This document shows positions 53,952 through 62,189 of a stretch of DNA of 64,000 bases, piece by piece. Under the pieces are notes generated by a model, which saw nothing but the letters and a program-made list of their open reading frames with translations, was not told the origin of the DNA and did not search any database. Position 1 is the stretch's first letter; each line of letters opens with the position of its first letter. A program made the position numbers and the translations under genes. The stretch is from contig DASXAP010000204.1 in NCBI GenBank assembly GCA_036406655.1, positions 1 to 64,000 on the forward strand, read 5' to 3'. The DNA comes from VAZQ01 sp036406655 (GTDB taxonomy: Bacteria > Pseudomonadota > Alphaproteobacteria > Rhizobiales > Xanthobacteraceae).

Positions 53952-54134
53952 AAGAAGCCGAGGCCCCGACGGGGTGCTCGAGAAAACCCGGATCTTCGCC
54001 AGTTGACCGTGCGATCATGGCGACGACCGCAGCCGTTGGCACCCGTCACGGATGCGTGTTAGTCTTCAAACACTTGGCTGCTGGCGGCCGAGCCTCCGAT
54101 TGCGGCGGCTCGAGGCAAGGGAAAGGGTTCGGAC

Positions 54135-54704
54135 ATGGCGAAGGAACCTATCGGGTCGGCCCGGATCGACACGAACGAAGCGGCTGCGGCGAAAGAGCCC
54201 GACACCCCGCAGGCGGATCGGGACGAGATCGCATCGCAAATGGTCGATCGTTATGCGCTGTGGAGCGGGGCTGCCGGGCTTATTCCGCTTCCGCTGGTCG
54301 ACGTGGCGACGGTGGGCGGTGTCCAGATTCAGATGCTGCGCAAGCTCGCGGAGCTCTACGGCGTCTCGTTCTCCGAGGACCTGGGCAAGGCCGTGCTGGC
54401 GAGCCTGGTCGGCTCGATGATTCCGGCGACCAGCAGCCTGGGCATCGCCAGCGTGCTCAAGGTCGTGCCGCTGATCGGAACCCCGATCGCCTGGATGACC
54501 ATGCCGGCTCTCTCGGCCGGTGCCACTTACGCCATCGGCAAGGTGTTCATCCGGCATTTTGCGACAGGCGGGACGTTGCTCGACTTCAATCCTCCCGATT
54601 ATCGGGAGTTTCTCAAGGCGCAGCGCGAGAAGTGGAGCCGACGCTCGGCGATCTCCACGCGGGCCCCCACCTCGCAAGACAGCCCGACCACGACGCCGCA
54701 TTGA
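54135..54704 (+). CDS. DUF697/YcjF-like membrane protein
   Basis: A 189-residue protein with a charged, Ala/Glu-rich start and a membrane core: LWSGAAGLIPLPLVDVATV, VQIQMLRKLAELYGVSFSED, LASLVGSMIPATSSLGIASV, LKVVPLIGTPIAWMTMPAL. The spacing and the GLIPLPLVDV / QIQMLRKLAELYG blocks match DUF697 proteins. Function unknown; some members are part of GTPase-linked stress proteins, but no GTPase is here. Stand-alone gene. Confidence 0.8.
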   Translation: MAKEPIGSARIDTNEAAAAKEPDTPQADRDEIASQMVDRYALWSGAAGLIPLPLVDVATVGGVQIQMLRKLAELYGVSFSEDLGKAVLASLVGSMIPATSSLGIASVLKVVPLIGTPIAWMTMPALSAGATYAIGKVFIRHFATGGTLLDFNPPDYREFLKAQREKWSRRSAISTRAPTSQDSPTTTPH

Positions 54705-54792
54705 CCGGCAGCTCCAGCCGCCGGTGCGGGGTCTGCAACGGCCCTAGTATCTCGACACAATGATTTTGATCGTTTGAATTGGCATTGCGGTC

Positions 54793-54855
54793 ATGGCCGG
54801 CCTCGTGCCGGCCATCTCGATCCTGAATCGGGATCGCCGGGACAAGCCCGGCGAT
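54793..54855. repeat. Double-hairpin interspersed repeat
   Basis: Two perfect hairpins lie in tandem: ATGGCCGGC-N5-GCCGGCCAT (54793-54815) and ATCGCCGGG-N5-CCCGGCGAT (54833-54855). The element fills the gap between the convergent DUF697 and PPTase genes. It shares its first half with the palindrome at 46952. Its layout matches a typical rhizobial dispersed palindrome. Confidence 0.75.
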
Positions 54856-54880
54856 GACAGCGACAAGGCGTGGCGCTGCC

Positions 54881-55525
54881 CTAGGCGCGCGCACGAATGA
54901 ACGCCAGGGCTACGAGATGCGTCGAGACGCAGAAGCGCAGCTCGACCACGCGACTGTTGCGCAGACGGGCGGTGCGATCGGCGAGGCTTACTTCCACCTC
55001 GTGATGCTCGAGGAAGGTCCGGTCGAGCGGGTAGACCGCCTTGTACACTGCCTCCTTGGCGACGAACAGCAGCCGGCCCTGGTACGGATCCGCGGCAACA
55101 GACCCCCGCTCCTGGGGTGTCGTCACCATGTCCAGCAGCTCGGGCGGCAGGGCTTCCGCCGGCTCGACGTCGATTCCGAGGGCACCGACGGCGCCCTGCC
55201 TCGCTACCGCGGCCACTGCAACGGCGGAGTCGTGGGCAAGCGAGCCTATGACCCCCGCCGGCCAGGCCGGCGGCCCCGCACGCGTTCTCGGCACAGGGCA
55301 TCCCGGATGCCCGAGCTGCGCCAAGAGCGAGCGGGCGACGATCCGGGCGGCGCCGCTCGCCCGCCGCACCTTGTCGATGCTCCGGGTGAAGGCCTCCGCC
55401 TCTTCCGGCAGCAACGCAAGCTCGTCGCCGGACGCGATCAGACGATGACCGATCAGCACCCCCGGCACGGCTATGGCCGCAAGCTCCGACTGCAGGACGG
55501 GATCGGTCGAGCCGCCACAACTCAT
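54881..55525 (-). CDS. 4'-phosphopantetheinyl transferase superfamily protein (EntD/Sfp-like)
   Basis: A 214-residue protein started at ATG 55525. Key motifs are GVIGSLAHDSAVAVAAVA, GALGIDVEPAEALP with the Mg2+-binding Asp and Glu (about 125-138), and LLFVAKEAVYKAVYPLDR with the W/FxxKEAxxK signature (about 165-180). It transfers phosphopantetheine from CoA to carrier-protein serines. No carrier-protein or NRPS/PKS gene is adjacent, so the target lies elsewhere. Confidence 0.88.
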   Translation of the reverse strand: MSCGGSTDPVLQSELAAIAVPGVLIGHRLIASGDELALLPEEAEAFTRSIDKVRRASGAARIVARSLLAQLGHPGCPVPRTRAGPPAWPAGVIGSLAHDSAVAVAAVARQGAVGALGIDVEPAEALPPELLDMVTTPQERGSVAADPYQGRLLFVAKEAVYKAVYPLDRTFLEHHEVEVSLADRTARLRNSRVVELRFCVSTHLVALAFIRARA

Positions 55526-55681
55526 GGCGCAACCGCCGGCGTCGTCCCTCCCCGCTACACGGTCCGCTACGCGGGGAGGGATTGGAGCGGCAGCGCGCTG
55601 CGGTGGGACGCGGGGCGCGGCGATATCTCCTACTGGCCGCGCGCGCCCGCGGCGCAGGCCTTCTTCAGCCCTGCGCGGCAA

Positions 55682-55918
55682 TCAGGTTTCCGCCTCGCAC
55701 TTCTTCATGAAGCTCGTCTTGGCGGCGCCGGACAGCTTCTTGCCCTCGCTGCTCACCGCGCGAGTTGCGCAGCACTTCCTGATCGCGCTCGTCCGCGCCG
55801 CTCCGGCAAGCGCCTTGCCGTCCTTGCTCATGGCCTGGCTCGCGCACGAGGGGCCCTGCGCCGCGGCCGGCGCAAAGGCGAAGATCGACAGCACCAATGC
55901 TAGAAAGACAGCTTTCAT
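55682..55918 (-). CDS. PsiF-repeat secreted small protein
   Basis: A 78-residue exported protein; AAGGAG lies 6 bases before ATG 55918. Signal peptide: KAVFLALVLSIFAFAPAAAQG. The mature part has two repeats with paired Cys: PSCASQAMSKDGKALAGAAR then KCCATRAVSSEGKKLSGAAK, followed by KKC. The S-x-x-GKxLxGAA pattern is that of PsiF proteins (phosphate-starvation-inducible). Role unknown. Confidence 0.82.
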   Translation of the reverse strand: MKAVFLALVLSIFAFAPAAAQGPSCASQAMSKDGKALAGAARTSAIRKCCATRAVSSEGKKLSGAAKTSFMKKCEAET

Positions 55919-56197
55919 GGTCATCTCCTTTCGAGGCCAGCTCCTCGTTCACACGTCATGGCTGCGCTTGTCCCGGCCGGCTCGACATGCAAGTCACGCG
56001 GGCAGTCGGGCGGTCCCGGTTCCGGATCGCGACGAGCTCCCTTGCAGCATCATCATACAGCAATGCTTGGAAATCGGCAGGGCCATTCTCCGGATGGCTC
56101 CTCTGCACGAGCGTGCCGACGGGAGCGGCCGCTGCCAAGCGGTATCGAGCGGCAGCGCGCAGCGGCAGCAACAAGAGGCCGCGGCTGCCGGGGTCGC

Positions 56198-57184
56198 TCA
56201 GCGTTTCAGCGGCAGATCGTCGGAGTGCTCCGCCGCGAGATCCTCGTCGATGGCCGGTGAAGCCACTTGCGGCGGCTCCTTGAGATCGGCCGCCTCCCCC
56301 GGCTTGCCGATCAGCGCGAGCGCCGCGCGCAGCTGCCCGCCGCTGCGGTGAAGCACGTCCATCGCCTCCTCGGGGCTGCAGCCGCTCAGCAGCAGCGCGG
56401 CGATCTTCAGGTTGCCGTCGGCGGCGCTCAGCGCCTCTCGAATGGCCTCGGGCGGCCGCCCGGTCAGCCGGAGCAGGATGTTTTCACTGCGCCGCACCAG
56501 CTTTTCGTTCACCGCCTGCAGGTCGACCATCAGCCCTTCATAGACCCGCCCGAGCAGGATCATCACCAGCGACGAGAGGACGGTCAGCACGATCCGCTGC
56601 GCGGTGCCGGCCTTCATCCGCGTCGAGCCGGCGATCGGCTCGGTGCCGGTATCGAGCTCGATCGGATGGTCCGCCTCCGCGAGAAGCGGCGTGCCGGGAT
56701 TGTTGGCGATACCGATGGTGAGCGCCCCGCGCTCCTTGGCTTCGCGCAGGCAGGCGACGGTGAACGGGGTAGTGCCGCTGGCCGCCACCGCGATCAGCAC
56801 GTCGTTCTCCCCGATGCCGTTGCGCCGCACCAGGGCGCGCGCCTGCTCGACCTCGTCCTCGGCTCCTTCGACGGGGTGCAGCAATGCATCCCGGCCGCCG
56901 GCCATCAGCAGCAGGAGCCGTTCGCCCGGCCAGCTGAAGGTAGGCATCAGCTCGGCGCCGTCCTGCACCGCCAGCCGCCCCGAGGTGCCAGCCCCGGCAT
57001 AGACAAGCCGGCCGCCCCGCCGGAGGCGGGCTTCGGTCGCCAGCGCCGCCCGTTCCACCGCCGGCCGCGCGGCCCGGACGGCCGCTACCGCCGCGAACTG
57101 TCCCTCGATCATCGCATCGAGGATGTCGGCAGGGTCCCAGACGTCGATCCCGGAATAGCGTGGGCTGGGGCGTTCTGTTTCCAT
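56198..57184 (-). CDS. murQ: N-acetylmuramic acid 6-phosphate etherase
   Basis: A 328-residue SIS-domain enzyme that cleaves the D-lactyl ether of MurNAc-6-P to yield GlcNAc-6-P. Family blocks: RLVYAGAGTSGRLAVQDGAEL (as YAGAGTSGRLAVQDGAE, about 57-73), VAASGTTPFTVACLREA, and GTEPIAGSTRMKAGTAQRIVL (as PIAGSTRMKAGTAQRI). It starts METERPSPRYSGIDVW. It diverges from the kinase-SIS-nagA operon, with a 95-base intergenic region carrying two direct repeats. Confidence 0.95.
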   Translation of the reverse strand: METERPSPRYSGIDVWDPADILDAMIEGQFAAVAAVRAARPAVERAALATEARLRRGGRLVYAGAGTSGRLAVQDGAELMPTFSWPGERLLLLMAGGRDALLHPVEGAEDEVEQARALVRRNGIGENDVLIAVAASGTTPFTVACLREAKERGALTIGIANNPGTPLLAEADHPIELDTGTEPIAGSTRMKAGTAQRIVLTVLSSLVMILLGRVYEGLMVDLQAVNEKLVRRSENILLRLTGRPPEAIREALSAADGNLKIAALLLSGCSPEEAMDVLHRSGGQLRAALALIGKPGEAADLKEPPQVASPAIDEDLAAEHSDDLPLKR

Positions 57185-57195
57185 GATCGGCGGTA

Positions 57196-57255
57196 TTCCA
57201 ACCGGTAGAGACAACTCACGCGATCCAAAATCGTTCTTGGGCGTTTTCCAACCGG
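57196..57255. promoter_or_regulatory. Pair of direct repeats in the murQ/kinase divergent promoter
   Basis: TTCCAACCGG occurs at 57196-57205 and again at 57246-57255, exactly 50 bases apart start to start (about five helical turns). Both lie in the 95-base gap between the divergent murQ and kinase genes. Extended comparison gives T-N-TTCCAACCGG in both. Same-face spacing suggests a dimeric or looping regulator. No regulator gene is adjacent. Confidence 0.6.
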
Positions 57256-57279
57256 GACCCGCGGACGAGGGAGGCACGA

Positions 57280-58200
57280 TTGGAGAGAGATGCCCTTCTA
57301 CTCGGGGTCGACGGTGGAGGCACGCGCTGCCGGGCGCGGCTGTGCGCCGCATCGGGAGAAAGGCTCGGCGAGGCTGCCGCCGGTCCGGCCAATATCCGAT
57401 TCGGCCTCGATCAAAGCTTGATAGCAATTCTTGACGCAACAATGAAATCTCTCGATCAATGTGGCCTTGCCCGAGAGGATCTCGGCCGCATTGTGGCTTG
57501 CCTCGCGCTCGCCGGCGCCAGCGAGCCCGACCATCTCGCCGCAATGCAGGCTTGCAGGCATCCGTTCGCGAAGGCCGTGGTGACCACCGATGCACACGCC
57601 GCCTGTGTGGGCGCCCATGCCGGTCGCGAGGGCGGCGTGATCGTGGTCGGCACCGGCTCGATCGGTTGGGCCGAGCTGGGTGGCCTCGCCTATCGCGTGG
57701 GGGGCTGGGGGTTGCCGGTGTCCGACGGGGGAAGTGGCGCCTGGCTGGGCGTCGAGGCGCTGCGCCGGGTCCTGTGGGCGCATGACGGCCGCCGGAGGTG
57801 GACGCCGTTGTTGCGCGAGCTGTTCGATCAGTTTCAATCCAACCCGCACGCCATCGTGCAATTCGCATCCGCCGCCACGCCGCGCGAGTTCGGCTCGCTC
57901 GCTCCTCGCGTGGTCGCCGGCGCCGAGCGGGGCGACCCGGCGGCGCGGGAGCTCCTGCGGCTTGCCGCCGCGCATATCGACGCGCTGGCGGAGCGGCTGG
58001 CCGCATCCGGCACCGAGCGGCTGGCGCTGGTCGGCGGGCTCGCGCCGAGCATCGAGCCCTGGCTCGCACCGCGCAGCCGCCGCCGCCTCGTGCCGCCCGC
58101 CGGCGACGCGCTCGACGGCGCGCTGCGTCTGGCGCGGATCGCCGCCGAAGCGCCGAGCATCGCCGGGCACGCCAACCAGCTGGTGCTGCAGATCGGATGA
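57280..58200 (+). CDS. N-acetylglucosamine kinase-like protein (BadF/BcrA ATPase family)
   Basis: A 306-residue sugar kinase of the ASKHA fold with a TTG start at 57280 preceded by GAGGGAGG. N-terminal phosphate motif LLLGVDGGGTRCRARL, second motif VVVGTGSIGWAELGG (as GVIVVGTGSIGWAE), GWGLPVSDGGSGAWLGVEAL and the C-terminal adenosine motif ALVGGLAPSI. It probably phosphorylates GlcNAc (or another amino sugar) to the 6-phosphate. Its stop overlaps the next start as ATGA. Anhydro-MurNAc kinases belong to another family, so AnmK function is unlikely. Confidence 0.87.
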   Translation: MERDALLLGVDGGGTRCRARLCAASGERLGEAAAGPANIRFGLDQSLIAILDATMKSLDQCGLAREDLGRIVACLALAGASEPDHLAAMQACRHPFAKAVVTTDAHAACVGAHAGREGGVIVVGTGSIGWAELGGLAYRVGGWGLPVSDGGSGAWLGVEALRRVLWAHDGRRRWTPLLRELFDQFQSNPHAIVQFASAATPREFGSLAPRVVAGAERGDPAARELLRLAAAHIDALAERLAASGTERLALVGGLAPSIEPWLAPRSRRRLVPPAGDALDGALRLARIAAEAPSIAGHANQLVLQIG

Positions 58201-59243
58201 GCGACATCGACCGCCAGATCCTGAGCGAGATCCGCGAGGCACCGGATGTTGCCCGGCGGCAGGCGCAGGGCTTCGCGCAATCCGCCGCGGATTTGCTCCG
58301 GCGGCTCGAGCGCCGAGCCCCCGACGTCGTCGTCACCTGCGCGCGCGGAAGCTCGGCGCACGCCGCAACCTTCGCCAAGCACCTGATCGAGCACCGGCTC
58401 GGCATTCCGTGTGCCGCGGCCGCGCCGAACATCGCCAGCATCTATCATCGGCCGCTGCGCCTGAAGCACCAGCTGTTCCTTGCCATCTCCCAATCCGGCC
58501 GCAGTGACGACCTCGTCGAATCTGCGAGCCTCGCCAGAACGGCAGGCGCGGTCACCGTGGCCCTGGTGAACGAGACCGACAGCCCGCTGGCCTCCGCCTG
58601 CGAGCTCGTGCTGCCGATCGGCGCCGGACCCGAGCGCAGCGTGATCGCAACCAAGACCTTCGTTGCCACGCTGGTGGCGCTCCTGCGGCTGACCGCCGAG
58701 TGGTGCGCCGACAACGCGCTCAAATCTGCGCTCGAGCGCCTGCCGGAGCGGCTCGCGAGCGCTTCCGGCCTGCCTTCCGGCGATCGGCTCTGGCGCGCAG
58801 CCGGAGACGCGCTCGGCCCGGCTGAGAGCGTGGTGACGATCGGCAGGGGACCGACCCTCGCCATCGCACGGGAAGCGGCATTGAAGCTGAAGGAAGCCTG
58901 CAGCCTGCACGCCGAGGCATTCAGCGGGGCGGAATTCATGCACGGTCCGGTGTCGCTCGTTTCCGATGCCTACCCGCTCCTGGTTTTCGCGCCCGGCGAT
59001 GCCGCAGGCGAAGGACTGCGCACGCTTGCCGCCGATCTGTGCCGCAAGGGTGCCGCCGTGTTCATCACCGCGCACGGGGCGATTGCGCCCGGGATCCTGC
59101 CGATGCTGGCCCCCGACCATCCGGAAACCGATGCCGTCTGCCAGATCCAGGCATTCTACGCGTTCATGGTCGAGCTCGCGCAGCGCCGGGGAACCAACCC
59201 TGCGCGACCGCGGCACCTGCGCAAGATCACGCGCACGCGATGA
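58197..59243 (+). CDS. SIS-domain amino-sugar deaminase/isomerase (GlmS-like isomerase domain)
   Basis: A 348-residue protein with two SIS domains and no glutaminase domain. First SIS: VVTCARGSSAHAATFAKHLIE, LFLAISQSGRSDDLVES. Second SIS: ESVVTIGRGPTLAIAREAALKLKEA, EFMHGPVSLVSDAYPLL (as GRGPTLAIAREAALKLKE). This is the domain content of glucosamine-6-phosphate deaminases that replace NagB in alphaproteobacteria. It should convert GlcN-6-P to fructose-6-P plus ammonia. It overlaps both neighbours by 4 bases. Confidence 0.88.
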   Translation: MSDIDRQILSEIREAPDVARRQAQGFAQSAADLLRRLERRAPDVVVTCARGSSAHAATFAKHLIEHRLGIPCAAAAPNIASIYHRPLRLKHQLFLAISQSGRSDDLVESASLARTAGAVTVALVNETDSPLASACELVLPIGAGPERSVIATKTFVATLVALLRLTAEWCADNALKSALERLPERLASASGLPSGDRLWRAAGDALGPAESVVTIGRGPTLAIAREAALKLKEACSLHAEAFSGAEFMHGPVSLVSDAYPLLVFAPGDAAGEGLRTLAADLCRKGAAVFITAHGAIAPGILPMLAPDHPETDAVCQIQAFYAFMVELAQRRGTNPARPRHLRKITRTR

Positions 59244-60388
59244 CCGGCAAGGTGCCGCACGCGATCTCGGCGAGCCACGTGTTCGACGGCTCGGTCCTGC
59301 ACAAGGACGCAGCGATCGTGATCGAGGGCGAACGGATCGCGGCATTGCTGCCGCGCGCCGAGCTGTCGCGAAGCACCGATGATCTCATCCTGCCCGACGG
59401 CCTGTGGATCGCGCCGGGTTTCATCGATGTGCAGGTCAACGGCGGCGGCGACGTCCTCTTCAACGACGCCCCCACCGCAGAAGGACTTGCCGCGATCGCC
59501 GCTGCGCACCGCAAATTCGGCACGACCGGCCTGCTGCCGACACTGATCACCGACGCGCCCGAGAAGATGCAGGCGGCGCTCGCCGCGGTGCAGGCCGCGC
59601 GCGCCGGCCAGCCGGGCATCCTCGGCATTCATCTCGAAGGGCCTTTCATCTCGCCGGAACGGGCCGGCGTGCACGTCATCCGCCACATTCGCGCGCCTTC
59701 GGCCGCCGACTCCGAGATGCTCGGTGCCAGGGGCGCGGGCGTCATGCTGGTGACCTTGGCGCCGGAGCAGGTGCCCGCGGGCTTCATCGCCGAGCTGGTC
59801 TCCATGGGCATCCGCGTCTCGCTCGGGCATTCGGCTGCAAGCTACCGGCAGACCCGCGCCGCCATGGCCGAGGGGCTTGCCGGCTTCACGCATCTGTTCA
59901 ATGCGATGCCCCCGCTGCTCAGCCGCGATCCCGGCCCGATCGCTGCCGCGCTCGAATCGCCTTCGGCGTCCTACGGCTTGATCGTCGACGGCATCCACGT
60001 TGACCCGGCGGTGCTTCGGCTTGCGCTGCGCGGGGCGGGCCACCCCCTCCTGGTCACCGACGCGATGCCTCCGGTCGGCGGCGCGCAGACGAGCTTTCGC
60101 CTCTATGGCGAGGAGATCGGGGTCCGCGACGGCCGCTGCCTGCGCCGGGACGGCACGCTCGCCGGCACCGTTCTCGACATGGCGAGCGCGGTTCGCAACT
60201 GCGTGCGGATGCTGGAGGCGCCGCTCGAGCGGGCGCTGGGCTTTGCCTCGCTCAATCCCGCCAATTTCCTCGGGCTCGGCTCCGAGCTCGGTCGCATCGC
60301 GGCGGGATTCCGTGCCGATCTCGTGGCTTTCGAGCCGGAGGAGGTTCAGGTCGTGCGCACCTGGGTTGCCGGCCGGTCGGTCCCATGA
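59240..60388 (+). CDS. nagA: N-acetylglucosamine-6-phosphate deacetylase
   Basis: A 382-residue amidohydrolase that deacetylates GlcNAc-6-P to GlcN-6-P. Motifs: GFIDVQVNGGGDVLFND (about 62-78), ILGIHLEGPFISPERAGVH (as GIHLEGPFISPERAG, metal-binding Glu), VSLGHSAASY (His), FTHLFNAMPPL (His) and LLVTDAMPPVGG (catalytic Asp). Start ATG overlaps the SIS gene stop (ATGA). Completes the operon. Confidence 0.95.
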   Translation: MTGKVPHAISASHVFDGSVLHKDAAIVIEGERIAALLPRAELSRSTDDLILPDGLWIAPGFIDVQVNGGGDVLFNDAPTAEGLAAIAAAHRKFGTTGLLPTLITDAPEKMQAALAAVQAARAGQPGILGIHLEGPFISPERAGVHVIRHIRAPSAADSEMLGARGAGVMLVTLAPEQVPAGFIAELVSMGIRVSLGHSAASYRQTRAAMAEGLAGFTHLFNAMPPLLSRDPGPIAAALESPSASYGLIVDGIHVDPAVLRLALRGAGHPLLVTDAMPPVGGAQTSFRLYGEEIGVRDGRCLRRDGTLAGTVLDMASAVRNCVRMLEAPLERALGFASLNPANFLGLGSELGRIAAGFRADLVAFEPEEVQVVRTWVAGRSVP

Positions 60389-60411
60389 GGAGCCGCTCGA
60401 GCGCTGTATCG

Positions 60412-61704
60412 TCAGGAAGCCTGGCGGCCGCGCTCGCGTTCGGACCCATGGCGGGCGGCGGCACGCGCCGGCTGCTTCTTCTCCTCGGCTCGGCGGGCTT
60501 CGCGCGAGCGGGGTTTTGCCGCACTCCCTGCCTTCCCGGCAAAGCGCCGCCGCGGATGCGGCGCTGCCTGAGCAAGGGCCTCTGCGGTCAGGGAGGCGGC
60601 GGCAAGCCTGATCGGTAGATCAGCGGCCAGCCTGGTCGAGGCAGCAGGATCGGGCGGGGTCGATGCCGGCGGCTCTTCGGCCGCCCTCGCCAGCTCCGAC
60701 AAGCCGCTCATGGTGTCGCTGCCGGCAAGGTCGCGCACCGCGGCAACTTCGGTCGCGGTCAAGCGCTCGGCCCGCAGCCGCTGCGCGATGGTCCGCCAGT
60801 CTCCGACCGTGGCCACATGCGCCGGGTCGGCGCCGGGCATCGGCCGCAGCAACCCGAAGCGGCGACCCATCCTGTCGATCCAGCTGAACAGCGCTCCCAC
60901 CGGACCGTCCATTGTCCACAGATCGGCGCAGCGGCCATGGCCGTAGCCACCGACTGCGCGCGATCCTCCATGGCAGGAATTGCCGGTGCTCGCCTTGAAG
61001 CCGGACGCTATCTCCTGGCGCCAGTCATCGCGAAAAGCAGAAAGCATTGTCCACTTGATGCCGGCGGCATCCATGCTCTTGCCCGCCGCATAGACGAGCT
61101 CCTTGAAATCGGGGTCCATGCCTCCGATGACGTAAGCGTCGAGCGACAGCCCGAGCCGCTCCGCGGCAGCGGGATCCTTCCAGGTGAAGTCGCCGCTGGA
61201 ATCGCGCTTCTCGGGCGCGCGCCGGTAAGCCGCGAACAGGTAACCATCGAGCGACGCCTCCTCGAGCTCCATCTCCGGCGCGAGCCGCGGCGGAACGTAG
61301 GCGTTGAACGGGTCGAGCGGGGGCATTGCCGGAGCCGGCAGTCGCTCGGCAGCGCGGCCCTGCTCCGGCGCCTGGTCAGCCGGCGCGGAGATCAGCGCTG
61401 CGCCCCCGGCGAAGGCGACTTGCATCGGCACGAGCCTGCCGAAGCCCGCGTGCCGGCTGCGCCAGCGACGGCCGAGCTGCCGGTGCCTTCCGAGCTCGGA
61501 TGGCCCCTGGGCATCGGCCGGGGGAATCGCCGCCGGATCGGCGCGCGCCATCGTCGGCGCGAGAGCAAGCTCGACCAACGACTCGGCCCGATCATCTGCA
61601 GCCAGCAAGGCGGATTGGGAGGCGACAACACCCAGCCCGAGAACGGCAACAGCTCGCGGAAACGCGCACGCGCGCAAAGCCGTCGCGAGAAGATCGCTCA
61701 GCAT
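60412..61704 (-). CDS. M15/VanY-like peptidase-domain protein with basic C-terminal tail
   Basis: A 430-residue protein. The first about 35 residues look like a signal or anchor (AVAVLGLGVVASQSALLAA). Residues about 140-280 include LDGYLFAAYRRAPEKRDSSG, KWTMLSAFRDDWRQEIASGF and STGNSCHGGSRAVGGYGHGRCADLW (as GNSCHGGSRAVGGYGHGRC), the His/Asp pattern of M15/VanY-type D,D-carboxypeptidase-like domains common in Bradyrhizobium. The last about 100 residues are Ala/Pro/Lys/Arg-rich (SREARRAEEKKQPARAAARH). A cell-wall role is likely but the exact activity is unproven. Convergent with nagA. Confidence 0.7.
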   Translation of the reverse strand: MLSDLLATALRACAFPRAVAVLGLGVVASQSALLAADDRAESLVELALAPTMARADPAAIPPADAQGPSELGRHRQLGRRWRSRHAGFGRLVPMQVAFAGGAALISAPADQAPEQGRAAERLPAPAMPPLDPFNAYVPPRLAPEMELEEASLDGYLFAAYRRAPEKRDSSGDFTWKDPAAAERLGLSLDAYVIGGMDPDFKELVYAAGKSMDAAGIKWTMLSAFRDDWRQEIASGFKASTGNSCHGGSRAVGGYGHGRCADLWTMDGPVGALFSWIDRMGRRFGLLRPMPGADPAHVATVGDWRTIAQRLRAERLTATEVAAVRDLAGSDTMSGLSELARAAEEPPASTPPDPAASTRLAADLPIRLAAASLTAEALAQAAPHPRRRFAGKAGSAAKPRSREARRAEEKKQPARAAARHGSERERGRQAS

Positions 61705-62189
61705 TCAACCCTTCCCCTGATGTGCGGATTCGGAGCTCAGCTCACGGGGACCGCCGGTGCACGCTCGAGCGCACCCACGACCGTGGCCGATGGCCCGCCG
61801 GACTTCGCACCGGCGAACCGTGTGGTACCGCGTCCCATGCAACCCCTCTAAAGGCGAAGTTCCACTGGAGATTGCCCGCCCGCCACACCGGCTTACTTTC
61901 AACCGGATGTGGCACGAATGTGGCGGGAGCGATCGTGCTCAGACGGGAGTTTCGTGGAACCAAAAGGTCCACTTAACTGCCGGGGAGGTTCTCGATCGGA
62001 TAGAATCAGCTTCATCATGGCCGGGCTGGTGCCCCGCAATCCGGATGCGCGGGACAAAAGCGCGTTCACGCGCGTCTGCGACGCGCTTCTGCCCGCGCAT
62101 GACGATCGAAATGAACGGGATCGGCTCCAGCTGCATTCCGACGAGGTGGGGTCGGTTCTTTCAGAGAGCGTAATCGGAGAATGCTCGAA
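61705..62189. other. Intergenic region before the third Bug receptor
   Basis: 485 bases without a convincing gene. The part from about 62013 to 62111 carries a dispersed-repeat-like stretch starting TCATGGCCGGGCTGG and containing alternating GCGCG motifs that end GCCCGCGCATGACG. The rest must hold promoters for the divergent M15-like and Bug genes; I found no reliable boxes. Confidence 0.5.

Noticed and set aside
53952..53995. Terminator after hutF (CCCC..GGGG)
   Set aside because: Only four base pairs with a minimal loop and no adjacent T-run.
56198..58441. 747-codon frame including murQ
   Set aside because: The N-terminal part is Arg-rich antisense of the kinase gene; MurQ similarity begins at METERPSP (57184).
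61956..61981. Possible EcfG-type (GGAAC) stress promoter
   Set aside because: GGAAC is present, but no CGTT element occurs 16-17 bases downstream.
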